A stretch of 64,000 bases of DNA from Promicromonospora thailandica (GCF_024171955.1 NZ_JAMTCS010000005.1:62001-126000), one strand, 5' to 3'; positions 25,338 through 33,106 are shown, counted from the stretch's first letter. Notes: generated from the sequence alone by a model not told the origin. A program made the numbers and translations.

Positions 25338-26051
25338 ATGGGTAACGTCGTGCCCATGGCGACAGCACGCAAGAACTCCCCCGGCCCGGCACAGGAGCCG
25401 GAGGGTGCCGCACGGGTGGGAGGGGCCGACCTCCGGGTGGCCCCCGGCACGACCGACGACGGCCGCCCGGGCGAGCTCGGCCCGGCCGCCCTGCGAGCGC
25501 TCGCCCACCCCCTCCGGATCCGCATCCTCGACCTGCTGCCGAGCCACGGTCCCCTCACGGCCAGCAAGCTCGGCGAGATCGTCGGCGAGTCCAGCGGCTC
25601 GACGAGCTACCACCTGCGGCAGCTCGCCAAGCACGGCCTGGTCCGTGAGGTCGAGGGCAAGGGGACGGCCCGTGAACGCTGGTGGGAGCGCACCCCGGGA
25701 GGCTTCAGCATCTCCAGCTCCGGCAAGGACTCCCCCGCGAGCCGCCAGACGGCCGAGGCCGTCAACGCCGAGTTCCTCCGGCTCCGCCACGAGCGGGTGA
25801 TGGCCTTCCTGCGGGCCGCCCAGCAGACCGACGAGGAGAAGCTGGAGACGCTGCTCGGCGCCACCACGTTCGTCACGGCGAACAAGTGGGCCACGCCCGA
25901 GCAGATGGTGGCGCTCGTGCAGGCCTGGGACCGGTTCTCCGCCGAGCATCTCGAGCCGCTCAGCAGCCAGGCGGGCGAGCCCGGCACGCTGCCCGTCGAG
26001 GTCCACTTCGACGTGTTCCCCACGGTCGACCCCGAGGGCAACCCGCTCTGA
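25338..26051 (+). CDS. ArsR/HTH_20-type winged-helix regulator
   Basis: A 237-residue regulator. After a disordered ~45-residue N-terminus comes the winged helix (LRALAHPLRIRILDLLPSHG, TASKLGEIVGESSGSTSYHL, RQLAKHGLVREVEGKGTARE) and then a helical C-terminal domain. The HPLRIRILDLL and STSYHLRQLAKHG elements are typical of the HTH_20 branch of ArsR-like regulators that control MFS or stress genes rather than metal genes; no metal-binding cysteines are seen. The ATG at 25338 has AGGAG eight bases upstream. Autoregulation through the TTGCAAAG repeats is likely. Confidence 0.9.
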   Translation: MGNVVPMATARKNSPGPAQEPEGAARVGGADLRVAPGTTDDGRPGELGPAALRALAHPLRIRILDLLPSHGPLTASKLGEIVGESSGSTSYHLRQLAKHGLVREVEGKGTARERWWERTPGGFSISSSGKDSPASRQTAEAVNAEFLRLRHERVMAFLRAAQQTDEEKLETLLGATTFVTANKWATPEQMVALVQAWDRFSAEHLEPLSSQAGEPGTLPVEVHFDVFPTVDPEGNPL

Positions 26052-26062
26052 CGGTGCCGCGG

Positions 26063-26092
26063 TCTGCCGTCAGCAGATCTGCGACGGGCAGA
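26063..26092. promoter_or_regulatory. Hyphenated palindrome upstream of the ClpP paralogue
   Basis: A perfect 10-bp palindrome GCAGATCTGC (26073-26082) is flanked by TGCCGTC and GACGGGCA, so symmetry extends over about 27 bp with one bulge. It lies between the ArsR-type gene and the clpP-like gene and could be an operator, or a weak terminator hairpin for the former. No T-run follows, which favours an operator. Confidence 0.4.
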
Positions 26093-26133
26093 GACCACTG
26101 TCCCGCGGATGCCCTCCGGACGATGGTGGAGGC

Positions 26134-26736
26134 ATGACCGACACCACTCACGCCCAGCCCTTCGAGGAGCACCTCGCGGCGCGCCTGCTGCACCAGCGCA
26201 TCGTGCTGATCGGCAGCGAGATCGACGACGCCGTCGCCCACCGCGTGACGTCCCAGCTGCTGCTCCTGGCCTCCGAGGACCCCGCGGCCGACATCAGCCT
26301 CTACCTCAACTCCCCCGGCGGACCGGTCGGCGCCGGCCTCGCCGTGTACGACACGCTGCGCCTCCTGCCCAACGCCGTCTCGACCGTCGCGGTCGGCTTC
26401 GCCGGGAGCACCGCGCAGCTCCTGCTCGCCGCCGGAACCCGGGGCAAGCGGTACGCGCTGCCGCACGCGCGGATCATGATGCACCAGCCGGCCGGCGGGG
26501 TCGGCGGCACCACGAGCGACGTCGTCGTCCAGGCCGAGCACGTCCGGCACGTCAAGGAGGTGGTGACCCGTCTGCAGGCCGAGCACACCGGTCAGTCTGT
26601 CGAGACGATCGCGGCCGACTCCGAGCGCGACCGCTGGTTCACCGCCGAGCAGGCGCTCGCCTACGGCATGATCGACCGGGTCGTCGACCGGGTGGACGAT
26701 GTACGGCCCGGAGGGAAGCGGCGCGCCGGCCTCTGA
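26134..26736 (+). CDS. ATP-dependent Clp protease proteolytic subunit paralogue
   Basis: A 200-residue ClpP-fold serine peptidase. The catalytic triad is complete: Ser92 in GFAGSTAQLLL, His117 in ARIMMHQPA, and Asp162 in TIAADSERDRW. The active-site motif differs from the usual GQAASMG. ISLYLNSPGG near residues 54-63 and LAYGMIDRVV near the end are standard. It is a lone gene, not a tandem clpP1P2 pair. Together with a ClgR/PopR-like regulator gene next door it resembles the Streptomyces clpP3-clpP4/popR locus. The purine-rich GGAGG ends one base before the ATG, too close for normal initiation, so the start or translation mode is odd, although the N-terminus aligns well with ClpPs. Confidence 0.9.
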   Translation: MTDTTHAQPFEEHLAARLLHQRIVLIGSEIDDAVAHRVTSQLLLLASEDPAADISLYLNSPGGPVGAGLAVYDTLRLLPNAVSTVAVGFAGSTAQLLLAAGTRGKRYALPHARIMMHQPAGGVGGTTSDVVVQAEHVRHVKEVVTRLQAEHTGQSVETIAADSERDRWFTAEQALAYGMIDRVVDRVDDVRPGGKRRAGL

Positions 26737-26743
26737 GACCGGC

Positions 26744-26765
26744 GCGGCGGCACCGGTGCCGCCGC
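26744..26765. terminator. 22-bp perfect palindrome between convergent clpP-like and clgR-like genes
   Basis: The sequence is fully self-complementary around CACCGGTG, with arms of the type GCGGCGGCACC. It lies 8 bp after the clpP-like stop and 27 bp before the end of the convergent regulator gene, so it can terminate both. Confidence 0.7.
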
Positions 26766-26791
26766 TTCGTCCCAGGCCGTGCCGGTCCGGC

Positions 26792-27277
26792 TCAGGCCGC
26801 CTGCAGCACGGCCCGACCGCGCCGGCCGACGGCGCCCGTGGAGCTGGCGCCCAGCGGGTGCCGGGACGCCGAGAACCCGGCCGAGCGCCGGGCCGCGGAC
26901 GACAGGACACGGACCCGGCGGCCCTCCTCCTGCTCGGCGTACGCGATCGCGAGGTCGGCCCACGCCCGCTCGACGAGGTCGACGAGGCGCATCCCGAGCG
27001 ACTCGCACACGGCCGCGAGCACCTCCGAGGAGGCCTCCTTGCGCCCGCGCTCGACCTCCGACAAGTAGGCCGTCGAGACCCGGGCCGCCGCGGCGACGTC
27101 GGCCAGCGTCCGGCGCTGCTCGCGTCTGGTGCGCCGCAGGATGGTGCCCACGAGGTCACGCAGCAGCGGTTCGCGCGCGTGCTCGAACGTCCCTGTCCTG
27201 GCCCCGGGCCCGCCCTCGTCGGTACCGAGTGCTGACGTACCCGCGATACCCGCAGCTCCCGCTGAGATCAGTGCCAT
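26792..27277 (-). CDS. ClgR/PopR-like XRE-family regulator
   Basis: A 161-residue protein. A flexible ~40-residue N-terminus leads to an XRE helix-turn-helix (LLRDLVGTILRRTRREQRRT, LADVAAAARVSTAYLSEVER, GRKEASSEVLAAVCESLGM) that is a close match to ClgR, the activator of clp protease genes in corynebacteria, streptomycetes and mycobacteria. ClgR and PopR are themselves unstable Clp substrates; here the last residues are VLQAA, and a C-terminal AA is a known ClpP-degron type. Start: the open frame runs to 27397, but the ATG at 27277 has GGGAG seven bases upstream and a TAGCGT minus-10 at 27311-27306. It is convergent to the clpP paralogue and divergent from the UvrA-like gene. Confidence 0.85.
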   Translation of the reverse strand: MALISAGAAGIAGTSALGTDEGGPGARTGTFEHAREPLLRDLVGTILRRTRREQRRTLADVAAAARVSTAYLSEVERGRKEASSEVLAAVCESLGMRLVDLVERAWADLAIAYAEQEEGRRVRVLSSAARRSAGFSASRHPLGASSTGAVGRRGRAVLQAA

Positions 27278-27318
27278 GTGCCCACTCCCGCCGTCGGTAC
27301 CCGTCACGCTACCCAAAC

Positions 27319-27384
27319 CCACTGACACGGCGCGCCGTTCCGCCGTCTGCTGCTGGCGTAAAGCCACGGCGTCCGTGTCAGTGG
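27319..27384. promoter_or_regulatory. Divergent 12-bp inverted operator pair
   Basis: CCACTGACACGG (27319-27330) and CCGTGTCAGTGG (27373-27384) are perfect inverted copies separated by 42 bp, one near each divergent promoter. On the clgR-like side the copy lies just upstream of the TAGCGT minus-10 and covers its minus-35 zone. The symmetry suggests that one regulator, or one sigma factor, governs both the ClgR-like and the UvrA-like genes. Confidence 0.6.
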
Positions 27385-27424
27385 CTCCTGGCACCATGGG
27401 ACCACCGACCAGGGAAGGACAGTG

Positions 27425-29662
27425 GTGTTCGGATCCATCGAGGTGCGCGGTGCGCGCGAGAACAACCTGCAGGGCGTCTCCGTCGACATCCCCAAGCGGA
27501 AGCTCACGGTGTTCACCGGGGTCTCCGGGTCGGGCAAGAGCTCGCTCGTGTTCGGCACGGTCGCCGCCGAGTCGCGGCGCCTGATCGACGAGACCTACCC
27601 GGCGTTCCTGCAGGGCTTCATGCCGTCGCGGCCCCGGCCGGACGTCGACACGCTGTCGAACCTGTCCGCCGCGATCGTGGTGGACCAGGAACCCATGGGG
27701 GCCAACGCCCGGTCCACGGTGGGCACCGCCACCGACGCCTACACCATGCTGCGCGTCATCTGGTCACGGCTCGGCACGCCGCACATCGGCGGGTCGAACC
27801 TCTTCTCGTTCAACGACCCCCAGGGCATGTGCGCGCGGTGCGAGGGCCTCGGCCGGGTGTCGACCGTCGACGTCGAGGCCCTGGTGGACCGGAACCTGTC
27901 GCTCAACGAGGGCGCCATCACCTTCCCGAACTTCGGCGTCGGCACCTGGTACTGGAAGGTCTACGCCGACTCCGGGCTGTTCGACCCGGACAAGCCGCTC
28001 AAGGACTACACCGACACCGAGTGGCACGACCTGATGCACGGCCCGGAGCGCAAGATCGTCTCGAGCGGCATCAACGTCACCTACGAGTCGCTCGTCCCCA
28101 AGATCACCCGGCTGTACCTGGTCAAGGACGTCGAGTCGATGAAGGGGGCCATGCGCGCCGCGGTCGAGCGGCTCGCCACCTTCGAGGCGTGCCCGGCGTG
28201 CGGCGGCACCCGGCTCAACGACCGGGCCCGGTCGTCGCTGGTCCGGGGTCGGCACATCGGCGAGGCCGCGGCCATGCAGCTCACCGACCTGGCCGAGCTG
28301 GTGCGCAGGCTGGAGGACCCGCACGTGCAGCCGATCCTCGACGGCCTGAGCGACCTGCTCGCCACGTTCGAGCAGATCGGGCTGGGCTACCTGTCGCTCG
28401 ACCGGGAGTCCTCGTCGCTGTCCGGCGGCGAGGCCCAGCGCACCAAGATGGTGCGGCACATGGGCTCCGCGCTGACGGACCTCACGTACGTGTTCGACGA
28501 GCCGACCATCGGCCTGCACCCGCACGACGTGCAGCAGATGAACGCCCTGCTCCAGCGCCTGCGGGACAAGGGCAACACGGTGCTCGTGGTCGAGCACAAG
28601 CCCGAGGTGATGGCGGCGGCCGACCACCTCGTCGACATGGGTCCGGGGGCGGGCACGCACGGCGGCACGGTGGTCTACGAGGGCGACCTGGAGGGTCTGC
28701 GCCGGTCCGGCACGGCCACGGGCAAGCACCTGGACCAGGCGGTCACGCTCAAGGACACCCCACGCACGCCCACCGGCAGGCTCCGGATCGAGCACGCCAC
28801 CCTGCACAACCTGCAGGACGTGTCGGTCGACGTGCCGCTCGGGGTGCTCGTCGCGGTGACCGGCGTGGCCGGGTCGGGCAAGAGCTCGCTGATCCACGGC
28901 TGCCTGCCGCGCGACGGGGTGACGTTCGTGGACCAGTCCGCGATCCGCGGCTCGCGCCGTTCCAACCCCGCGACCTACACCGGCATCCTGGAGCCCGTGC
29001 GCAAGCAGTTCGCCCGCGCGAACGGGGTCAAGCCCGCGCTGTTCAGCGCGAACTCGGAGGGTGCGTGCCCGGAGTGCAAGGGCGTGGGCCTCATCTACAC
29101 CGACCTGGCCTTCATGGCCGGCGTCGCGAGCGTGTGCGAGGCGTGCGAGGGCAGGCGGTTCACCGACGAGGTGCTCGGCTACACCCTCCGCGGCAGGAAC
29201 ATCGCCGAGGTGCTCGCCATGTCGGTCGAGGAGGCGCTCGGCTTCTTCACGGAGAAGTCGGTACTCCCGATGCTGACCCGGCTGTCGGACGTCGGGCTGC
29301 ACTACATCTCCCTGGGACAGCACCTCAACACGCTGTCCGGCGGCGAGCGGCAGCGGCTCAAGCTGGCCATCGAGATGGGCGGCGACACCCCGGCCTTCGT
29401 GCTCGACGAGCCCACGGCCGGCCTGCACATGCAGGACGTCGACAACCTGGCCGGGCTGCTGGACCGCCTCGTCGACTCCGGCCGGTCGGTCATCGTGGTC
29501 GAGCACAACCTGTCGGTCGTGGCACGGGCCGACTGGGTGATCGACATGGGCCCGGGCGGCGGGCACGACGGCGGCCGCGTCGTCTTCGAGGGCACGCCGG
29601 CCGACCTCGCCCGGAACGAGGAGTCCCTGACCGGTCGGCACCTCGCGCAGCTGATCGCCTGA
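27425..29662 (+). CDS. UvrA-like ABC ATPase (UvrA2/drug-resistance type)
   Basis: 745 residues with two ABC ATPase halves. Walker A motifs are GVSGSGKSS (near residue 38) and GVAGSGKSS (near 480). Signature motifs are SSLSGGEAQR and NTLSGGERQR, and Walker B motifs are YVFDEPTIGL and FVLDEPTAGL. UvrA zinc-finger cysteines are present (CARCEGLG, CPACGGTRLND, CPECKGVG, CEACEGRRF). It is about 200 residues shorter than housekeeping UvrA because the UvrB-binding/insertion regions are reduced, so it belongs with the UvrA paralogues linked to antibiotic self-resistance or DNA-damage tolerance rather than core repair. The start is one of two consecutive GTGs (27422 or 27425); the AAGGA spacing favours the second. 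Confidence 0.9.
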   Translation: MFGSIEVRGARENNLQGVSVDIPKRKLTVFTGVSGSGKSSLVFGTVAAESRRLIDETYPAFLQGFMPSRPRPDVDTLSNLSAAIVVDQEPMGANARSTVGTATDAYTMLRVIWSRLGTPHIGGSNLFSFNDPQGMCARCEGLGRVSTVDVEALVDRNLSLNEGAITFPNFGVGTWYWKVYADSGLFDPDKPLKDYTDTEWHDLMHGPERKIVSSGINVTYESLVPKITRLYLVKDVESMKGAMRAAVERLATFEACPACGGTRLNDRARSSLVRGRHIGEAAAMQLTDLAELVRRLEDPHVQPILDGLSDLLATFEQIGLGYLSLDRESSSLSGGEAQRTKMVRHMGSALTDLTYVFDEPTIGLHPHDVQQMNALLQRLRDKGNTVLVVEHKPEVMAAADHLVDMGPGAGTHGGTVVYEGDLEGLRRSGTATGKHLDQAVTLKDTPRTPTGRLRIEHATLHNLQDVSVDVPLGVLVAVTGVAGSGKSSLIHGCLPRDGVTFVDQSAIRGSRRSNPATYTGILEPVRKQFARANGVKPALFSANSEGACPECKGVGLIYTDLAFMAGVASVCEACEGRRFTDEVLGYTLRGRNIAEVLAMSVEEALGFFTEKSVLPMLTRLSDVGLHYISLGQHLNTLSGGERQRLKLAIEMGGDTPAFVLDEPTAGLHMQDVDNLAGLLDRLVDSGRSVIVVEHNLSVVARADWVIDMGPGGGHDGGRVVFEGTPADLARNEESLTGRHLAQLIA

Positions 29663-29670
29663 GCGGAAGG

Positions 29671-29744
29671 TGCCCCCACCCGGGTTCGAACCGGGACTGG
29701 GCCGGGTTTAAGCCGGCTGCCTCTGCCAGTTGGGCTATGGGGGC
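29671..29744 (-). tRNA. Atypical tRNA with UAA anticodon, probably tRNA-Leu
   Basis: The minus strand folds into a full cloverleaf of 74 nt. The acceptor stem is GCCCCCA/TGGGGGC, the D-arm has a 3-bp stem (GCC/GGC) and a GG in its loop, the anticodon stem is GCCGG/CCGGC with loop CTTAAAC, and the T-arm is CCCGG-TTCGAAC-CCGGG. The discriminator is A73, and CCA is not fully encoded. Positions 34-36 read UAA, which decodes the leucine codon UUA. A73 fits leucine identity, but the variable region is only five bases (CCAGT), whereas leucine tRNAs normally have a long variable arm. Leucine charging is therefore an inference. UUA is very rare in such GC-rich genomes, so this tRNA might limit a small set of genes, as bldA does in Streptomyces. 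Confidence 0.8.
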
Positions 29745-29788
29745 GCACCCCAGAGACTACCGAGCCCGCCGCCGCGGTAGACCTCTGC

Positions 29789-29938
29789 CGAGATAGAACC
29801 GTGGCGAAGTAGAACCGCAGCGAGATAGAACCGTAGCGAGGTAGAACCCGGGCGCGATGCCAGGTTCTACCTCGCTACGGTTCTACTTCGCTGCAGTTCT
29901 ACTTCGCTGCAGTTCTACTTCGCCCGGGTTCTACCTCG
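29789..29938. repeat. Modular inverted array: four forward and five reverse copies of a 16-bp unit
   Basis: Forward units (29789, 29805, 29821, 29837) follow CGAAGTAGAACCGNNG. After a short spacer, five reverse-complement units (about 29863-29938) follow CTNCNGTTCTACTTCG. The whole can fold into a giant hairpin or cruciform. It occupies the gap between the end of the NADH dehydrogenase gene and the tRNA gene. The same module builds the array at 56630-56741. Confidence 0.9.
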
Positions 29939-29950
29939 GCGGCGCGGGGG

Positions 29951-31408
29951 TCAGGCCTTGGCGCCCGACTCGGCGCGCTCGGCGGACGACTCCGCCTTCT
30001 GCTCCACCTTCTCGCCGACCGGCTTCGGCGGCACGGAAGCGTTGCGGAACTCCTGGCGCGGGTCGTGCAGCGAGCCCAGCGACACCAGCTCGCGGCCCAT
30101 GAGGAACTGCCCCATCCACCCGATCACGATGCGGACCTTGCGGTTGCCGGTCGGCATCGCCATCACGTGGTAGCCACGGTGCGCCAGCCAGGCCAGGAAG
30201 CCGCGGAGCTTGATGAAGCCGAACAGCTCGGCGACGCCCTTGTAGAGGCCCAGCGAGGCGACCACACCGAGGTTCTTGTGGTCGTAGTCGACCGCCGGCT
30301 TCTCCTTGTACAGCGCGACCATGTTGTCGGCCAGGCGCTTGGCCTCGCGGATCGCGTGCTGGGCGTTCGGCGGGCAGAACTTGCCGGGGTTGTTGACGTC
30401 GGGCACCGCGGCGCAGTCGCCGGCGGCCCAGGCGTCCGGGACGATCTCACCGGTCTCGGTGACGACCTGCAGCGTCGGGAGCACCGTGACGCGGCCCATC
30501 TTGTCGAACGGGAGGTCCGAGGCCTCCTTGATGACGGGGTTGGCCTTGACGCCCGCCGTCCAGACGATGGTCTCGGTGTCGAACTCGACGCCCGTCGAGG
30601 TGACGACGTGCCCGTCCACGCAGGACGACAGGAACGTGTTGAGGTGGAACTCGATGCCGCGCTTCTTCAGCTCGGCCAGGGCGTACTCGCCCATCGGCTC
30701 CGTGACCTCCGGCAGGATGCGGCCGGCGCCCTCGATCATGACGAAGCGCAGGTCGGACGGCTCGATCGTGTTGTACTGGCGCGTCGCGTAGCGCGCCATG
30801 TCCTCGATCTCGGCGAGCGCCTCGATACCCGCGAACCCACCGCCCACGAACGTGAACGTGAGCATGCGCTTGCGCAGGTCGGCGTCCCAGGTGGACGACG
30901 CGACGTCCAGCCGGTTGAGGACGTGGTTGCGGACCGCGATGGCCTCTTCGACGTTCTTGAAGCCGATGGCGTTCTCCGCGAGGCCCGGGATGGGCAGCGT
31001 GCGGGACACCGACCCGAGGCCCACGACCAGCTGGTCGTACGTGACCTCGTACTCCTCGCCCTCCTCGGGCTGGATCTTCACGGCCTTGCGCCCGTGCTCG
31101 ATCGTGGTGACCTTGCCCTGCAGCACGTCGATGCCCTTGAGGGCCTTGCGGTGCGGGGCGACGACGTCGCGGGCGTCGATCGAGCCCGCACCCGCCTCGG
31201 GCAGGAACGGCGCGTACGTCATGTACGGACGCGGGTCGACGACGACGATCGCCGCCTCCCGCTTCTTCAGCTTCTTACGCAGGCGACGCGCCACGTAGAG
31301 GCCGACGGACCCGCCGCCGAGCACCACGATGCGCGGCACCTTCCGCGGGCGCGGCGTGCTCGTCGCGTCGGAGGCATGGCTGACCGAGGTCAGGTCGTTC
31401 TGAGGCAT
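29951..31408 (-). CDS. ndh: Type II NADH dehydrogenase (NAD(P)/FAD-dependent oxidoreductase)
   Basis: A 485-residue single-subunit, non-proton-pumping NADH:quinone oxidoreductase that passes electrons from NADH to menaquinone at the membrane. The FAD-binding dinucleotide motif is VVLGGGSVGLYVARRL (near residue 27), and the NADH-binding motif is FVGGGFAGIEALAEI (near 190). WAAGDCAAVPD closes the FAD site. The C-terminal amphipathic region (GFLAWLAHRGYHVMAMP, RIVIGWMGQFLMGRELV) anchors it to the membrane. A charged Lys/Glu/Ala tail of about 25 residues follows. The ATG at 31408 begins MPQNDLTSVS; the longer open frame to 31522 is not protein-like. The upstream gap of 165 bp has no further gene. 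Confidence 0.9.
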   Translation of the reverse strand: MPQNDLTSVSHASDATSTPRPRKVPRIVVLGGGSVGLYVARRLRKKLKKREAAIVVVDPRPYMTYAPFLPEAGAGSIDARDVVAPHRKALKGIDVLQGKVTTIEHGRKAVKIQPEEGEEYEVTYDQLVVGLGSVSRTLPIPGLAENAIGFKNVEEAIAVRNHVLNRLDVASSTWDADLRKRMLTFTFVGGGFAGIEALAEIEDMARYATRQYNTIEPSDLRFVMIEGAGRILPEVTEPMGEYALAELKKRGIEFHLNTFLSSCVDGHVVTSTGVEFDTETIVWTAGVKANPVIKEASDLPFDKMGRVTVLPTLQVVTETGEIVPDAWAAGDCAAVPDVNNPGKFCPPNAQHAIREAKRLADNMVALYKEKPAVDYDHKNLGVVASLGLYKGVAELFGFIKLRGFLAWLAHRGYHVMAMPTGNRKVRIVIGWMGQFLMGRELVSLGSLHDPRQEFRNASVPPKPVGEKVEQKAESSAERAESGAKA

Positions 31409-31573
31409 GATTCCCAGGGTACCGCGCGCAACGCATCCGTATGGACACGACAAAGAACGGCGTGTGCGTGATGCACAGCACGCCGTCGTCGCTGACGGAA
31501 GCCTTCGCGCTCCTCCGACCACCCCAACGGCCCACCTGCGCAGGGAGTTCCCGCCGCCGGCAGACCGTCCGGA

Positions 31574-32527
31574 CTACCCTGCCATCGACAGCGCGATCCC
31601 GTCGAGGATGTCGCGTTCGCTCGTCACGACCGTCTCCAGGGAGCCGCCCGCCGCTGCGACGTCGGCCACCACGCGCCGGATCACCTCGGACCAGACGAGG
31701 GCGCCCGCCGCGATCACGTCGACCCGGCCCGGGTGCAGGAAGCCCATCGCGGTGCGCTCGGCGCGCGGCGCCGCGACCAGCGCGGCGCACGAGGCGAGCA
31801 CCGTCTCGACCGGCAGCTCCGCCTGGTCCACCCGGTCGCGGCGGTACTCCGTCAGGCCCAGCGCGTGCGCGGTCACCGTCGTGATGGACCCGGCCAGCCC
31901 CACGAGCGTCGTCGTCTTCGCGAGCGGGACCACGCGGGCCGCGTCGTCCAGGTGGGCCCGCACGTCCGCGCGGGCCGCCTCGATCTCGGCCGACGACGGC
32001 GGATCGCTGCGCAGGTGCCGCTCCGTCATCCGCACCGAGCCCACGTCCATGGAGCAGCTCGCGTCCACCGACCCCGTGCCGAGCACCAGCTCCGTGGACC
32101 CTCCGCCCAGGTCGACCACGAGGTACGGGCCCCGGTGGGCGCCCACGACCGCGCCGGTGGCGCCACGGAACGAGAGCTGCGCCTCCTCGCCGCCGCTGAT
32201 GACCTCGACCTCGGCGCCGAGCGCGGCCCGCACGCCGTCGAAGAACGCGTCCCGGTTCCGCGCGTCCCGCGTGGCCGACGTCGCCACGAAGCGCACCCGC
32301 TCCGCACCCGCCGCGTCGATCGCCGCCGCGTACCGGTGGGTCGCCGCGAGGGTGCGCTCCAGCGCCTCCGGCGCGAGCTCGCCCGTACGGTCGACGCCCT
32401 GGCCGAGCCGCACCACCTCCATGCGGCGGTCGACCTCGGTGAGGTTTCCGGCGGAGTCGACGTCCGCGACGAGCAGGCGGATCGAGTTGGTGCCGCAGTC
32501 GATCGCGGCCACGCGAGTGGAAGTCAC
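31574..32527 (-). CDS. Ppx/GppA phosphatase family protein (exopolyphosphatase)
   Basis: A 317-residue member of the ASKHA-fold Ppx/GppA family that hydrolyses polyphosphate and/or pppGpp. Motifs: VAAIDCGTNSIRLLVADV near the N-terminus (phosphate-1 loop), the catalytic Glu region EVISGGEEAQLSF, and LVVDLGGGSTELVLGTG. The length equals the short actinobacterial Ppx1/Ppx2 type. The start is GTG at 32527. It follows the DUF501 gene by 78 bp in the conserved order eno - FtsB/DivIC - DUF501 - ppx, which supports the assignment. Confidence 0.93.
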   Translation of the reverse strand: MTSTRVAAIDCGTNSIRLLVADVDSAGNLTEVDRRMEVVRLGQGVDRTGELAPEALERTLAATHRYAAAIDAAGAERVRFVATSATRDARNRDAFFDGVRAALGAEVEVISGGEEAQLSFRGATGAVVGAHRGPYLVVDLGGGSTELVLGTGSVDASCSMDVGSVRMTERHLRSDPPSSAEIEAARADVRAHLDDAARVVPLAKTTTLVGLAGSITTVTAHALGLTEYRRDRVDQAELPVETVLASCAALVAAPRAERTAMGFLHPGRVDVIAAGALVWSEVIRRVVADVAAAGGSLETVVTSERDILDGIALSMAG

Positions 32528-32605
32528 GCGAGGATTCTCCCAGGCGCGCCCGGCACGCGAAGCCGGACGTGCCGGTTCGCGAGAAACCTCACTCCGCGGT
32601 GCCGG

Positions 32606-33106
32606 TCAGCAGGTGCAGCGGTCCGGACGCCACGTGTCACGGGCCAGCGCGAGCGCCTCGTCGCCGAGCGGGTTGACGCCCGGGCCCGCAGCGAGCGCGT
32701 GCGCGAACAGGACGTGCAGGCACTTCACGCGGGTGGGCATGCCGCCGGCGGAGATGCCGTCGATCTCCTCGACGTGGCCGATCGCCTCCCGCTCGGCCAG
32801 GTAGTGCTCGTGCGCCGCCCGGTAGGCCGCCGCGAGCTCCTCGTCGGACTCGAGCCGCGCCGTCATCTCCTTCATCACGCCGTTCGCCTCGAGCGTCGAG
32901 GCAGCGGCGACCGCGCCCGGGTGCGTCAGGTAGAAGACCGTCGGGAACGGGGTGCCGTCGGGCAGGCGGGGCGCGGTGCGCGCCACGGTCGGGCGACCGC
33001 AGACGCAGCGCGCCGCGATGCCGACCACGCCGCGCGGTTCCCGGCCGAGCTGCTCGGCCAGGACGCGCAGGTCGTCGTCGGACACGGTCTCGGTCACAGG
33101 GCTCAC
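32606..33106 (-). CDS. DUF501 domain-containing protein
   Basis: A roughly 166-residue cytosolic protein of the DUF501 family. The family landmarks are a Cys-rich RCVCGRPTVARTAPRL segment, FYLTHPGAVAAASTLEANG, and CLHVLFAHALAAGPGVNPLG near the C-terminus. Function unknown; it is nearly always found between the FtsB/DivIC-like gene and ppx/gppA in actinobacteria. The start is ambiguous between GTG at 33106 and GTG at 33097; the second has GGTGAG closely upstream. Frames upstream of these are not protein-like. Confidence 0.88.
   Translation of the reverse strand: MSPVTETVSDDDLRVLAEQLGREPRGVVGIAARCVCGRPTVARTAPRLPDGTPFPTVFYLTHPGAVAAASTLEANGVMKEMTARLESDEELAAAYRAAHEHYLAEREAIGHVEEIDGISAGGMPTRVKCLHVLFAHALAAGPGVNPLGDEALALARDTWRPDRCTC

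Noticed and set aside
27425-29662. Housekeeping uvrA
   Set aside because: The protein is about 200 residues too short and belongs to the UvrA2/drug-resistance type; the core uvrA would be expected near uvrB or uvrC.
26779-29796. Roughly 1000-codon open frame overlapping the UvrA-like gene in another frame
   Set aside because: Composition is Arg/Ala/Gly/His only and the other frame has clear Walker, signature and zinc-finger motifs.
29789-29938. Possible CRISPR array from regularly spaced 16-bp units
   Set aside because: Units are directly adjacent with no unique spacers, half of them are inverted, and no cas gene is near.
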